Part shown: piece by piece, positions 13,019-19,832 of the stretch
Position numbering within the stretch: the first letter of the stretch is position 1
Layout of the letters: each line of letters opens with the position of its first letter
Virus record (IMG/VR): IMGVR_UViG_3300023172_000262
Location: 1-20,048 of that record
Direction: 5' to 3' (one strand)
Origin: a virus
Length of the DNA stretch: 20,048 bases
The notes under the pieces: model-generated
What the model was told of the DNA's origin: nothing
The model's database searches: none
What the model saw: the letters and a program-made list of their open reading frames with translations, nothing else
Program-made: the position numbers and the translations under genes

Positions 13019-13065
13019 CCTTTACCTCTGGTAAGAAGTAAAGGTCGTTATGCACTAAATGCATA
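13019..13065 (-). other. Two hairpins between transcription units
   Basis: ATGCA/TGCAT (13049-13065) and CCTTTAC/GTAAAGG (13019-13044) form two stems behind the stop of the upstream gene. No U-run follows, so a terminator call is not supported; they may stabilise the 3' end of the mRNA. Confidence 0.4.
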
Positions 13066-13070
13066 CCTAT

Positions 13071-13289
13071 TTAATTTTCATTAAAATCGAATTCCAATTG
13101 CTCGGGCTCTATTTCAACACCAAGATATCCTTGAGTGGAGTACATAAATCTTTGAAATTTTTCTATTATATCTTCTATAGATTGAGAACCATCTATTTCC
13201 CATGTAATGTCTTCCGATATTATATAATCTTTTCTTACATAGTAATTAAAAGTATACTTAGACTCTACATTCATAATACTAAAATCCAT
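13071..13289 (-). CDS. Small acidic protein translated behind a leader peptide
   Basis: 72 residues, acidic, beta-then-helix by appearance (KYTFNYYVRKDYIISEDITW, then SIEDIIEKFQRFMYS). No family recognised. The ATG at 13289 has no ribosome site of its own but lies 6 nt after the stop of the Phe-rich leader peptide, so reinitiation is the likely route. Same promoter as that peptide. Confidence 0.7.
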   Translation of the reverse strand: MDFSIMNVESKYTFNYYVRKDYIISEDITWEIDGSQSIEDIIEKFQRFMYSTQGYLGVEIEPEQLEFDFNEN

Positions 13290-13295
13290 AATTTT

Positions 13296-13358
13296 CTATA
13301 TAATGAAGGTGTAGAAGCTAAAGACTGTTAGAAAGTTGAGAGAGAAAAAACAGAACAT
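13296..13358 (-). CDS. Phe-rich leader peptide within a long hairpin
   Basis: 20 codons: ATG (13358), then seven Phe among hydrophobic residues (MFCFFSLNFLTVFSFYTFII), and TAG at 13298-13296. AGGAG lies 8 nt upstream. The frame lies largely in the 37-nt loop and 3' arm of a 16-bp stem. It could control the following gene by coupling or attenuation, or act as a tiny membrane peptide. Confidence 0.5.
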   Translation of the reverse strand: MFCFFSLNFLTVFSFYTFII

Positions 13359-13376
13359 TTCTTTAACTCCTACACC
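13308..13376 (-). promoter_or_regulatory. 16-bp stem-loop at the mRNA 5' end
   Basis: Arms 13376-13361 (with GGTGTAGGAG) and 13323-13308 pair over 16 bp, two of them G-U, with no bulge. The 5' arm holds the AGGAG ribosome site of the leader peptide. The promoter at 13386-13414 puts the RNA start just before it. Confidence 0.8.
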
Positions 13377-13385
13377 ATAAGAACT

Positions 13386-13414
13386 AATATATCATACAAA
13401 ATATAATATGTCAA
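13386..13414 (-). promoter_or_regulatory. Sigma70-like promoter
   Basis: TTGACA at 13414-13409, 17-nt spacer, TATATT at 13391-13386. Just downstream of the stop at 13422. Confidence 0.78.
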
Positions 13415-13421
13415 TAGGTTT

Positions 13422-13838
13422 TTATTTCCAAAGGCCTATTTTTTTCCAACATTCATCAACTAGTTCATAGTAATTTTTATTAATTGACCAGATAATTTGT
13501 AGACATCCATATAACAACCAAACCCCACCTAACTCATTTAAAAACCTTCCCCACTTTTTTATGGATGGTTTCATAGAAATGTATAGTTTTTGTACAGATT
13601 CGCCACGGCCAACGTAAAGAGCTTCCGCTTCTAGTAATTGCATTCTATATAAAATATCCTCTAACGCACTACTAACATCATATTCTTCTTTAAATTCTTC
13701 CGGCGTGTCTTTAAAAAATGTTATTCTAACTTTATATCCTGTCACCACACCACTTAAAGTATTCGAAACCAATTCGATTTCGGGTTTTTGTGTCATTGCA
13801 CTTTCTGCATTTTGCGATATAGAGTCTAAATTAACCAT
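13422..13838 (-). CDS. Hypothetical protein, C-terminal hydrophobic segment
   Basis: 138 residues. The first 80 are hydrophilic with beta-like VRITFFKDTPEEF; residues about 99-121 (LNELGGVWLLYGCLQIIW) are hydrophobic and may be membrane-associated. AAGG lies 6 nt before the ATG, 3 nt after the stop of the gene upstream. No family recognised. It closes the unit from the fibre region. Confidence 0.7.
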   Translation of the reverse strand: MVNLDSISQNAESAMTQKPEIELVSNTLSGVVTGYKVRITFFKDTPEEFKEEYDVSSALEDILYRMQLLEAEALYVGRGESVQKLYISMKPSIKKWGRFLNELGGVWLLYGCLQIIWSINKNYYELVDECWKKIGLWK

Positions 13839-13841
13839 TTA

Positions 13842-14483
13842 TTACCTTGATTGCATTTCATATCTGTCGAACGTGCGGTGGGCAATCATATATTTCTGAT
13901 TTACATCCAATCTTTGTATGAATCTAATATGCCATTCACCACTTTCTCTATAATATTTAGATTCCTCGATAAAATCTTGACGGCCATTATAAGATTCTTC
14001 ACTACCCAAGTAGTCAAATTCTTTTTCTTGAGTGAAATGATAGTTTAATATATTAAATTTATTAGTTTTATTTACAAAATAATGTTTGTATGATGTTATA
14101 ATATCATTTTGAGAATCATAAAAAAATCCAAACCCCTGATATTTGTATTCTTCTTCGTTTGGCATCTCATAATTAAATGGATAATCAACTGCAAAAGGAA
14201 AAATAGTTGCATAACGACCATTAATATACATTCTATATACTCCAGTAGATATAGAATCTACATCAATTCCAAATTCTCCACCATCATAGATAAGTTCTAT
14301 TAACCAATTTGAAAGTTTTACACCAGATAAAGTCATATATTCTTCTAAATAGTCAGAGTTTAAAGCAATTATATGAGATTTTACAGTAGTATTAATACCA
14401 AAAATATTTCTTTTTGTTCTTTTTGCAACACAAATCGATTTAATTTTTTCTTTTATCTGTTCCGGCACATTATAGTTGTCCAT
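13842..14483 (-). CDS. Hypothetical protein next to fibre genes
   Basis: 213 residues, rich in Tyr, Phe and Asn, low in Ala. Features: VKSHIIALNSDYLEEYM, GGEFGIDVDSISTGVYRMY, and GEWHIRFIQRLDVNQKYM. No signal peptide, membrane segment or known motif was found. Location directly behind the structural cluster suggests a fibre chaperone or tail accessory, but nothing in the sequence proves it. GGAG lies 11 nt upstream. Confidence 0.7.
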   Translation of the reverse strand: MDNYNVPEQIKEKIKSICVAKRTKRNIFGINTTVKSHIIALNSDYLEEYMTLSGVKLSNWLIELIYDGGEFGIDVDSISTGVYRMYINGRYATIFPFAVDYPFNYEMPNEEEYKYQGFGFFYDSQNDIITSYKHYFVNKTNKFNILNYHFTQEKEFDYLGSEESYNGRQDFIEESKYYRESGEWHIRFIQRLDVNQKYMIAHRTFDRYEMQSR

Positions 14484-14489
14484 TTTATA

Positions 14490-15284
14490 TTAAACTCCCT
14501 TCACAATCAAATTTCTTGGTGACAAAACATGCCTAATGATACGGCCATCATCATCATTTCTATATATTCGGGCGGCCCATCTCAAACTTAACTCAGTTCC
14601 GTGTATATTAGGGTCAACCAAATAATTAAGTTCTGGCATGACAAATGGAGTATGTCCTGTTTTCATATGAGAACCGCCTGTTCCCTGTTGAAAAAATATT
14701 AAATTATTATCTGCGCCCTCTAGTCGTAAACCCAAGTTTTGAATTCCACTACCATCTGGGTAATTATATCCCTGTTCATCCCAATCACTTCTTATCATAT
14801 CATTTGCGGCTGTTACAATAACTCTGGAAGGCCTTCCAGGCGGAATTGAAAAATAATAGGCAACTTCATCCAATTGACTTACGTGAAAATAAGTTTTGTT
14901 TGTTTTTCCAACCAAACTGTTCCAATTACTTCGTGTACCTTCACGGGTTGGCCCGCCTAATTCTTCGCCCTTATATGGATCGTTTAGTCGATAAGTATAT
15001 GCCCACCAGTAAGGGTGTGCATTATATGGTGCGTTTACTATGTAATCGGAAAAGTCGTCATAATCTATTCTAGCTTCTTGTCCGTAAAAATCTGAAAAAC
15101 TAATTGGGTTGGGATGAGTTGGAACACCAGACGCATATTGATTATCTGGAACATATATTGGATCTTGACCAGCATATCCGCCACGATAAAAATCGCCAAG
15201 GTTATGCGTAGCAGGTCTTGGTAGATGAAAAAATTCTCTACCAATTTCCGTTATAGCAAGTTTACCCTCTAATTTTAACACCAT
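14490..15284 (-). CDS. Structural/tail-fibre protein with ISFSDFYG motif
   Basis: 264 residues, rich in Gly, Asn, Asp and aromatic residues. Near the N-terminus it has LGDFYRGG and PISFSDFYGQ (about 28-70), a motif common in marine-phage virion proteins, and a beta-rich rest (YYFSIPPGRPSRVIVTAAND, LGLRLEGADNNLIFFQ). The start overlaps the upstream stop as TAATG. Part of the late structural unit 13842-17652; likely a fibre or tip adhesin. Confidence 0.75.
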   Translation of the reverse strand: MVLKLEGKLAITEIGREFFHLPRPATHNLGDFYRGGYAGQDPIYVPDNQYASGVPTHPNPISFSDFYGQEARIDYDDFSDYIVNAPYNAHPYWWAYTYRLNDPYKGEELGGPTREGTRSNWNSLVGKTNKTYFHVSQLDEVAYYFSIPPGRPSRVIVTAANDMIRSDWDEQGYNYPDGSGIQNLGLRLEGADNNLIFFQQGTGGSHMKTGHTPFVMPELNYLVDPNIHGTELSLRWAARIYRNDDDGRIIRHVLSPRNLIVKGV

Positions 15285-15523
15285 TATAAAATAATTCCAA
15301 ATGCAGTGATATCTCCAGTCACAGTTAAATTACCAGCTGTATCCAATTTCATTTTCTTTTCTTCATTATAAAGCCAAACAAGAGCTCCGTTTGGTTCTTG
15401 CTGCATCCTCCAACCGACCACTTCAGTAACCTCCCACTGATCAGTTGCCTCTGTATAACTCCATACTACATTACCAATAGAGTGTATTTGACCATTCACT
15501 GGATTTTCTGGAAAATTTGCCAT
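15284..15523 (-). CDS. Short fibre-type structural protein
   Basis: 79 residues. The N-terminal FPENPVNGQIHSIGNVVWSY, then ATDQWEV, matches the start of the next protein (FPxxPxxGxxH ... Y ... W), a module frequent in tail fibres. The C-terminus ends in beta-like LDTAGNLTVTGDITAFG. GAGG lies 8 nt upstream of the ATG. A small linker or fibre module is likely. Confidence 0.72.
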   Translation of the reverse strand: MANFPENPVNGQIHSIGNVVWSYTEATDQWEVTEVVGWRMQQEPNGALVWLYNEEKKMKLDTAGNLTVTGDITAFGIIL

Positions 15524-15546
15524 TTATTTATCCTCTATATTGTTCA

Positions 15547-16080
15547 TTAACTATAATATATATTTGTGATGTGGGTCGTGTTTTTATCACTACTTGTTGA
15601 TTGTGCCTGAACTTGAATAGAAGTTACTGTACCAGAACCAACCCAAGATGTGCCTGGCAGCGTAACATTATTATTATTATAACCTGAGTGGAGAAAATAT
15701 GTTCCCGATCCAGTAGTGGCATCAATATAAATTAAATAATCAAAATCGATTACACTTCCATCGCCGTCGTTCTGCACTGATCCGGCCGCTCTTTGCGTGC
15801 CATTTACGAATAACTTTGCCTGACCTTGACTATTGTTTCCACTGCTTGCGCTTCCTTGTATTAAGATACCTTTAGTTCCAGATGGTATTGTTGCACTACT
15901 ATTTGAGGTGCCATTATTACTACCTGTAGCACTTACAACTTCGGTTGAACTCCAATCACCAAAACTACCACCGCCGCCATCTTGACTGACCCATATATTG
16001 TCGGATGTAAATGTGTACGTTGGGCCCGAAGAGGCGAGTTGATGTGTATCGCCGACACTTGGACTTGCTGGAAATGTCAT
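15547..16080 (-). CDS. Tail fibre/adhesin-type protein, Ser/Gly/Asn-rich
   Basis: 177 residues. It begins with the same module as the downstream gene (MTFPASPSVGDTHQLAS, TYTFTSDNIWVS), a GGGG linker (35-38), then a Ser/Thr/Asn/Gly-rich beta domain (SATGSNNGTSNSSATIPSG) with no Cys. This looks like a receptor-binding tip: variable, low in charge. AGGAG lies 6 nt upstream. Confidence 0.75.
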   Translation of the reverse strand: MTFPASPSVGDTHQLASSGPTYTFTSDNIWVSQDGGGGSFGDWSSTEVVSATGSNNGTSNSSATIPSGTKGILIQGSASSGNNSQGQAKLFVNGTQRAAGSVQNDGDGSVIDFDYLIYIDATTGSGTYFLHSGYNNNNVTLPGTSWVGSGTVTSIQVQAQSTSSDKNTTHITNIYYS

Positions 16081-16089
16081 ATTATTCTC

Positions 16090-17652
16090 CTATGTAACCT
16101 GTATCCAATTGCTTCCATCATATACATGGAGTTTTCCAGTTGTGATGTTATCAAACCAAAAATCTCCTGACGAAAGTGGAATTGATTGACCACCAATATT
16201 TGTTCTTTCGGTTGGCATCGTACCACTCACAATAGATGCGCCCAATATAGATAGAAGACCAGAATCATCAGTAAAGTCTGTAATATCAACTGGTGCATTG
16301 AGAAGATCTTCGTAAAGTCCGGTCGATGCAACCGTAGCAAGTTGCGCAATAATGTCTGCAACGTCTATAATATCATTTCTAAAGATTATATAAACAGCTT
16401 CTGCACCTTCTTCTAAGTTTTCTGTCACAAACAATCGAACACTACGATCATCCGAAAAGGTGTTTTTCCATTTTGCAGTTGTGCCCCCTCTTGCATATTC
16501 AAATCCACCACCTGTCTCTTGAATAGAAACATAGTCAACATTCGCTTCTGAATACTTACTTTGCGAGTTAAAGACAACAATCGTGCATCCCTGTGGTACA
16601 ACCAATGGGTCTAAAATCGCATTTCCAAGCTGACTAGAAAAAGTTCCCATTGTATCTACAGTATCACCAGTTCCAGTCAGTCCAGTACCACCACTTGATG
16701 TAGGGACATTGATCAGATCGTTATAGTCACCAGAGAATGCTACTGGAGAAAAAAGAGATGCATCAATACTTCCACCACCACCAAGATCTTTTAGAATATT
16801 TGGCATTGTTTCAATCCATGCATCACCAGTCCACATTAGAAGATCGCCTTCGTTCGTATTAAACCACATGTCGCCTGGATATTTAATAGTTGGTTCTACT
16901 TCACCATATGTGTTTAACATTGTCGAATAATAGCTTGCATAGTCATGATAACCATCACCATTATGTGCCTCTTGTCTCAGAACAGAGACTGGTCGAATTG
17001 GTTGATTGTTAGAATTTAAAAGATGCTCAACTGTTTTGTTTTCGTCATTTCGAATGACTTTCAAGTTCGCTTCCATCAAATCCATAGTCTTGAAAATACC
17101 ACGCACATTAATCAATTCAACAACATTCGAATCCACAATTGAAAATCGAACTGTACCAAATGCATCCTGTCTTTCCTGATAGACCACATCTCCAGCATTT
17201 AGAGTTGTATTATAATTGAGTGTCAATTCTGTAGGTTTTCCTTCGTCCCATCTCAAAACACTACCATTCACTGGTTCGTTTTGATTGTAAACATCACCCA
17301 ATTGACCTGTATTAATTCCCGCCAACTTTCCAACCTCCACATTTACTGTCATAGGAACGATATTCGTATCAATTCCATAACAGTCTTTTATTTCCTGAGC
17401 TTCCGCAATTGCAATCTCTTTTGTGTTACAAACACGAATATAACTTTGATCTTGAAGAAATCCACCCCAATTGTTTCGAGTCACTCTATGCGACAATGTT
17501 GTAGGAAGAACCATCCAACAGCCTACAGGTAGAGTCAAAACATCATAACGCTCATTAAAGAGGCGATCACCATACTGAGTATTTCTACCAATTCCTACAT
17601 TCTCATGAAAGACAGTCGTAGGATTGTGAATTTCCGGCTGCGTATGAGGCAT
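16090..17652 (-). CDS. Large tail-fibre/structural protein
   Basis: 520 residues from MPHTQPEIHNPTTVF. AAGGAG lies 9 nt before this ATG; further upstream in-frame codons overlap the late promoter and are excluded. The body has beta-rich repeats, and GDxWFxxxxGxLxxxxGxxWI occurs twice (YPGDMWFNTNEGDLLMW near 257, GDFWFDNITTGKLHVY near 500), plus a GGGG linker and Gly/Thr-rich segment (TSSGGTGLTGTGDT). It is the first and longest gene of the late structural unit and probably the shaft of a fibre. Confidence 0.8.
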   Translation of the reverse strand: MPHTQPEIHNPTTVFHENVGIGRNTQYGDRLFNERYDVLTLPVGCWMVLPTTLSHRVTRNNWGGFLQDQSYIRVCNTKEIAIAEAQEIKDCYGIDTNIVPMTVNVEVGKLAGINTGQLGDVYNQNEPVNGSVLRWDEGKPTELTLNYNTTLNAGDVVYQERQDAFGTVRFSIVDSNVVELINVRGIFKTMDLMEANLKVIRNDENKTVEHLLNSNNQPIRPVSVLRQEAHNGDGYHDYASYYSTMLNTYGEVEPTIKYPGDMWFNTNEGDLLMWTGDAWIETMPNILKDLGGGGSIDASLFSPVAFSGDYNDLINVPTSSGGTGLTGTGDTVDTMGTFSSQLGNAILDPLVVPQGCTIVVFNSQSKYSEANVDYVSIQETGGGFEYARGGTTAKWKNTFSDDRSVRLFVTENLEEGAEAVYIIFRNDIIDVADIIAQLATVASTGLYEDLLNAPVDITDFTDDSGLLSILGASIVSGTMPTERTNIGGQSIPLSSGDFWFDNITTGKLHVYDGSNWIQVT

Positions 17653-17672
17653 TTCTTTTTGCTCCTTTCTGC

Positions 17673-17680
17673 TATTTATA
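17673..17680 (-). promoter_or_regulatory. Late promoter TATAAATA
   Basis: Exact late consensus 17680-17673, about 20 nt upstream of the fibre start at 17652. It drives the structural unit. Confidence 0.8.
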
Positions 17681-17743
17681 TAAAACTTCTGAGAGACTTT
17701 TTCGCGCCAGCGAACGCGCTTGACCACTAGTTGCATAAAGTGC

Positions 17744-17772
17744 TTGACACCCTTGTTATTTTCTGTTAGTTT
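17744..17772 (+). promoter_or_regulatory. Possible promoter of the plus-strand unit
   Basis: TTGACA at 17744-17749, 17-nt spacer, but the -10 (TAGTTT) is weak. TTATAA lies slightly further downstream. Confidence 0.4.
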
Positions 17773-17800
17773 ATAAGAGTAATCAGAGAGGTGATTCGTT

Positions 17801-17947
17801 ATGTACAAAGTTTCTTACAAAGTCTTCGGCAAATGGTGGTTCGACAAAGAGTTCGCCGACTATGCTTCTGCCAAAAAGTTTTTCCACTCCATACGGAAAA
17901 GCACCAAAGTGACGCAAACAAAACTGGAGGTTCCCACAGATGCTTAA
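17801..17947 (+). CDS. Small basic plus-strand protein
   Basis: 48 residues, MYKVSYKVFGKWWFDKEF then ADYASAKKFFHSIRKSTKV. GAGGTG lies 7 nt before the ATG. Basic, with several Phe/Trp/Tyr, resembling small early proteins of T4-like phages that I cannot name. It is the first of three tightly linked plus-strand genes, the only ones in the window. Confidence 0.72.
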   Translation: MYKVSYKVFGKWWFDKEFADYASAKKFFHSIRKSTKVTQTKLEVPTDA

Positions 17948-18029
17948 TTCGTTACTCTCAATGACCGTTTCGGTTCTCTCCACAACACTTTCTGTGATTG
18001 TTATGATAGGGCTTCTGGCACTCCTCTAA
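17940..18029 (+). CDS. Tiny single-span membrane protein
   Basis: 29 residues, almost all hydrophobic (VLSTTLSVIVMIGLLALL). GGAGGT lies 8 nt before the ATG, which overlaps the previous gene by 8 nt. One membrane helix with no charged residues; could be a holin-like, toxin-like or regulatory peptide. Size alone makes it easy to miss. Confidence 0.55.
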   Translation: MLNSLLSMTVSVLSTTLSVIVMIGLLALL

Positions 18030-18061
18030 GCCCTAAATAACTCTCAGAGGAGACTGAGAGT
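18008..18061 (+). promoter_or_regulatory. Tandem hairpins, second displaying a ribosome site in its loop
   Basis: Hairpin 1: AGGGCTT (18008-18014) with AAGCCCT (18028-18034). Hairpin 2: ACTCTCAG (18040-18047) with CTGAGAGT (18054-18061), 8 bp, loop AGGAGA. The loop is the Shine-Dalgarno of the TTG-started gene. No U-run follows. Confidence 0.65.
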
Positions 18062-18246
18062 TGCAACCAAAAAAAGAGATTAGCCTAGCAGATAAAGTCT
18101 TGCTAGGCATTATTTTTATTGTCTGGTTGGATGCTGCCTATCTGAAGCACACAGAGAGCACTTCGAGAAAATTTTTCAAACTTTTAGAACCCATCACAAC
18201 TAAAGTACATGTCATAATAAGGTTTGGACTTCCTCCACCGAGATAG
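18061..18246 (+). CDS. Small membrane protein with TTG start
   Basis: 61 residues. TTG at 18061 has AGGAG 8 nt upstream, in the hairpin loop. The N-terminus is charged (QPKKEISLADK), then one membrane helix (about 13-29, VLLGIIFIVWLDAAYL), then a basic tail (TSRKFFKLLEPITTKV). The last 35 nt overlap the convergent minus gene at 18212. Function unknown. Confidence 0.6.
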   Translation: MQPKKEISLADKVLLGIIFIVWLDAAYLKHTESTSRKFFKLLEPITTKVHVIIRFGLPPPR

Positions 18247-18520
18247 ATTGAATATTCTCTCCAGTTAAACTTGCAATCTTTATCAGAAGCATATCACATT
18301 CATCCAGAGACAACCAACCTCTCACACCATCAGACTCTGTAATCCCAGGCAGAGAAACAAACTCCGAAGAACTCTTACTTAAAACTGCCATTTCATAGAG
18401 ATCTTTATCAGACCCATATCCATCATCTATCACAGATATAATATACTCAGATGTTTGAAACTCACATCTATTTCCAAGGCCATACTGATCTTTCGTTTTC
18501 CAGAAAAACCTGTGTTTCAT
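18212..18520 (-). CDS. Small hypothetical early-type protein
   Basis: 102 residues from MKHRFFWKTK. AAAGG lies 7 nt before this ATG; an upstream ATG (18538) is less likely. The protein is mixed alpha/beta (EFQTSEYIISVIDDGYG, WLSLDECDMLLIKIASLTG). No family recognised. It starts 23 nt after the tRNA-Arg CCA end and is convergent with the plus-strand unit. Confidence 0.7.
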   Translation of the reverse strand: MKHRFFWKTKDQYGLGNRCEFQTSEYIISVIDDGYGSDKDLYEMAVLSKSSSEFVSLPGITESDGVRGWLSLDECDMLLIKIASLTGENIQSISVEEVQTLL

Positions 18521-18542
18521 TCTGATACCTTTCTGCATTGTT

Positions 18543-18619
18543 TGGCGGTCGCGGAAGGACTCGAACCCTCAACCTACTGATTAGAAGTCAGTTGCTCTAT
18601 CCAGTTGAGCTACGCAACC
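18543..18619 (-). tRNA. tRNA-Arg (anticodon TCT), CCA encoded
   Basis: 77 nt. Acceptor GGTTGCG/CGCGACC (one G-U), D-arm GCTC/GAGC, anticodon stem ACTGA/TCAGT with loop CTTCTAA (anticodon TCT), T-arm GAGGG/CCTTC with TTCGAGT, discriminator G and encoded CCA. It reads AGA/AGG, the Arg codon preferred in the AT-rich genes here. Confidence 0.96.
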
Positions 18620-18769
18620 TATATCGAAATTTTGCCGCAAAAAAAATTTTTTTTCGGATAACCCTTCGAAGCTTCTCTGAGTTTCGAGGGGGCTGTCTAT
18701 AGACTTGAAACCCCGATCGCTATGGGACCCTCAGATAAAGTCTTCACCAGTCTTCGGGGGAGGGGGTCG
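18620..18769 (-). other. GC-shifted spacer with hairpins, unexplained
   Basis: 150 nt between a coding stop and tRNA-Arg. It holds a CCG-A8-T8-GCGG palindrome (18633-18656), GAAGCTTC and GTCTATAGAC palindromes, GGGG/CCCC runs, and AGTCTTC twice 10 nt apart. No tRNA T-loop and no promoter was found. Confidence 0.4.
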
Positions 18770-18970
18770 CTAAGTGAACATCAGAGGCCACCTCTCATAT
18801 AATTCTGAGCCGTCCCATAATGAGACTTCTCCGTTCGAATCCTCAAAGGTCGCCTGAAGATCGTCGCCATACTTACAGCGAACCTCGACGATTTCTCCGA
18901 GGCCAGGCACTGTCATGCCTCTGGCGTCCCAGAGATTTTCCATAAAAGTTTTAAGATCCTGTGTATTCAT
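18770..18970 (-). CDS. Small hypothetical protein
   Basis: 66 residues from MNTQDLKTFMENLWDARG; ATG (18970) has GGAA 8 nt upstream and overlaps the previous gene by 20 nt. An ATG 27 nt later (18943) is an alternative. Beta-rich (GEIVEVRCKYGDDLQATFED), acidic, ends WPLMFT. No family recognised. Confidence 0.62.
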   Translation of the reverse strand: MNTQDLKTFMENLWDARGMTVPGLGEIVEVRCKYGDDLQATFEDSNGEVSLWDGSELYERWPLMFT

Positions 18971-19328
18971 AAGGCTGATTCCATTTCCCAATGTTGATAT
19001 CAATATAATATGCCGTGTCGAAGTAATCAATCATGGCATCAGAGTTGTCATACCACTTTGTAGGTCCACTACTATAGGCACCTTGCATAGCAGCAAGAAG
19101 ATGGTTCAGAAAATATTTGGCTTTACCAGACCAATGAGAATCAATCCAATATGTATTGACTTGTCCATATCCGTCACGCAAATCAAAATCAATATCACCT
19201 GATTTGATATTCACACATAATGTACTGTGATTGTTCACAGAAATAGAACCTTTCATTCCGAATTGTTTCAGAACGTCCTTAATGGCAGGAGCAAGTTCTT
19301 TTTTCATTTGTTGAGACATATATGCCAT
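18951..19328 (-). CDS. Conserved phage protein, LPD29-like pattern
   Basis: 125 residues starting MAYMSQQMKKELAPAIKDVL. The pattern KELAPAIKDVLKQFGMKGSI then HSTLCVNIKSGDIDF resembles LPD29-type proteins that I recall from many phages and plasmids, of unproved role (a polyvalent-protein domain linked to host take-over). AGGTG lies 6 nt before the ATG. Strong promoter upstream. Confidence 0.75.
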   Translation of the reverse strand: MAYMSQQMKKELAPAIKDVLKQFGMKGSISVNNHSTLCVNIKSGDIDFDLRDGYGQVNTYWIDSHWSGKAKYFLNHLLAAMQGAYSSGPTKWYDNSDAMIDYFDTAYYIDINIGKWNQPYEYTGS

Positions 19329-19355
19329 CGAATCACCTTTCTTATCTTCAAGACC

Positions 19356-19384
19356 TTTATAACATATCTGTCAGATGGCGTCAA
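19356..19384 (-). promoter_or_regulatory. Sigma70-like promoter
   Basis: TTGACG at 19384-19379, 17-nt spacer, TATAAA at 19361-19356. Confidence 0.75.
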
Positions 19385-19602
19385 GCTAAATCTTTGAGAA
19401 TTCTTCCGATATCTTCATCTTTGAATTTTCCAGAGGCAACATAATTTCGAAATGCTTTACAAGATTTCTCACAGGAAGTTCGAAGCTCACATTTCAAACA
19501 AGGCTCATCAGGAATATCAGGAAACCCTAAGAAAACTTCAGGATGTTCTGAAGGTTCTCCAATACCCATATATGATTCCGAATCATATCCAACACTTATC
19601 AT
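19381..19602 (-). CDS. Small Cys-rich, zinc-ribbon-like protein
   Basis: 73 residues from MISVGYDSESYMG. AAGGA lies 7 nt before this ATG; a further upstream TTG frame is just the -35 box. Four Cys in CLKCELRTSCEKSC (35-48) may bind a metal. The rest is acidic. No named family recognised. Confidence 0.68.
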   Translation of the reverse strand: MISVGYDSESYMGIGEPSEHPEVFLGFPDIPDEPCLKCELRTSCEKSCKAFRNYVASGKFKDEDIGRILKDLA

Positions 19603-19634
19603 AATCTTATCCTTATCATCATTGGTCACCGACC

Positions 19635-19663
19635 AGTATACAGCTGTCAAGGGGTTTTGTCAA
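19635..19663 (-). promoter_or_regulatory. Sigma70-like promoter with a second -35 copy
   Basis: TTGACA at 19663-19658, 17-nt spacer, TATACT at 19640-19635 (5 of 6). A second TTGACA lies inside the spacer (19650-19645). Confidence 0.7.
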
Positions 19664-19808
19664 GCATTTTTTTAAACTTTTTTGAGATTTTTTGGATAAT
19701 CCTCGGCGGCACTTGGAGGCTCGCTCGGCGAATCACACCAGAGATTAAGTTTCGCATAGATTTTTTCGAATCTGCATCTGATTCCCAAAGTATACCATAT
19801 AATCCCAT
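19647..19808 (-). CDS. Possible small basic protein
   Basis: 53 residues, MGLYGILWESDADSKKSM then LISGVIRRASLQVPPRI and KKFKKMLDKTP; very basic C-terminus. The ATG has only GGAA at 6-7 nt. The stop overlaps promoter elements. Reading-frame quality is fair, no domain. Confidence 0.4.
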   Translation of the reverse strand: MGLYGILWESDADSKKSMRNLISGVIRRASLQVPPRIIQKISKKFKKMLDKTP

Positions 19809-19832
19809 AGATTTCCAAGACTATCCAAAGGG

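Noticed and set aside
13019-13065. Rho-independent terminator
   Set aside because: Two stems exist, but no U-run follows either of them in the direction of transcription.
17783-17983. Minus-strand frame opposite the small plus-strand genes
   Set aside because: No ribosome site; the plus-strand reading has strong sites and better composition.
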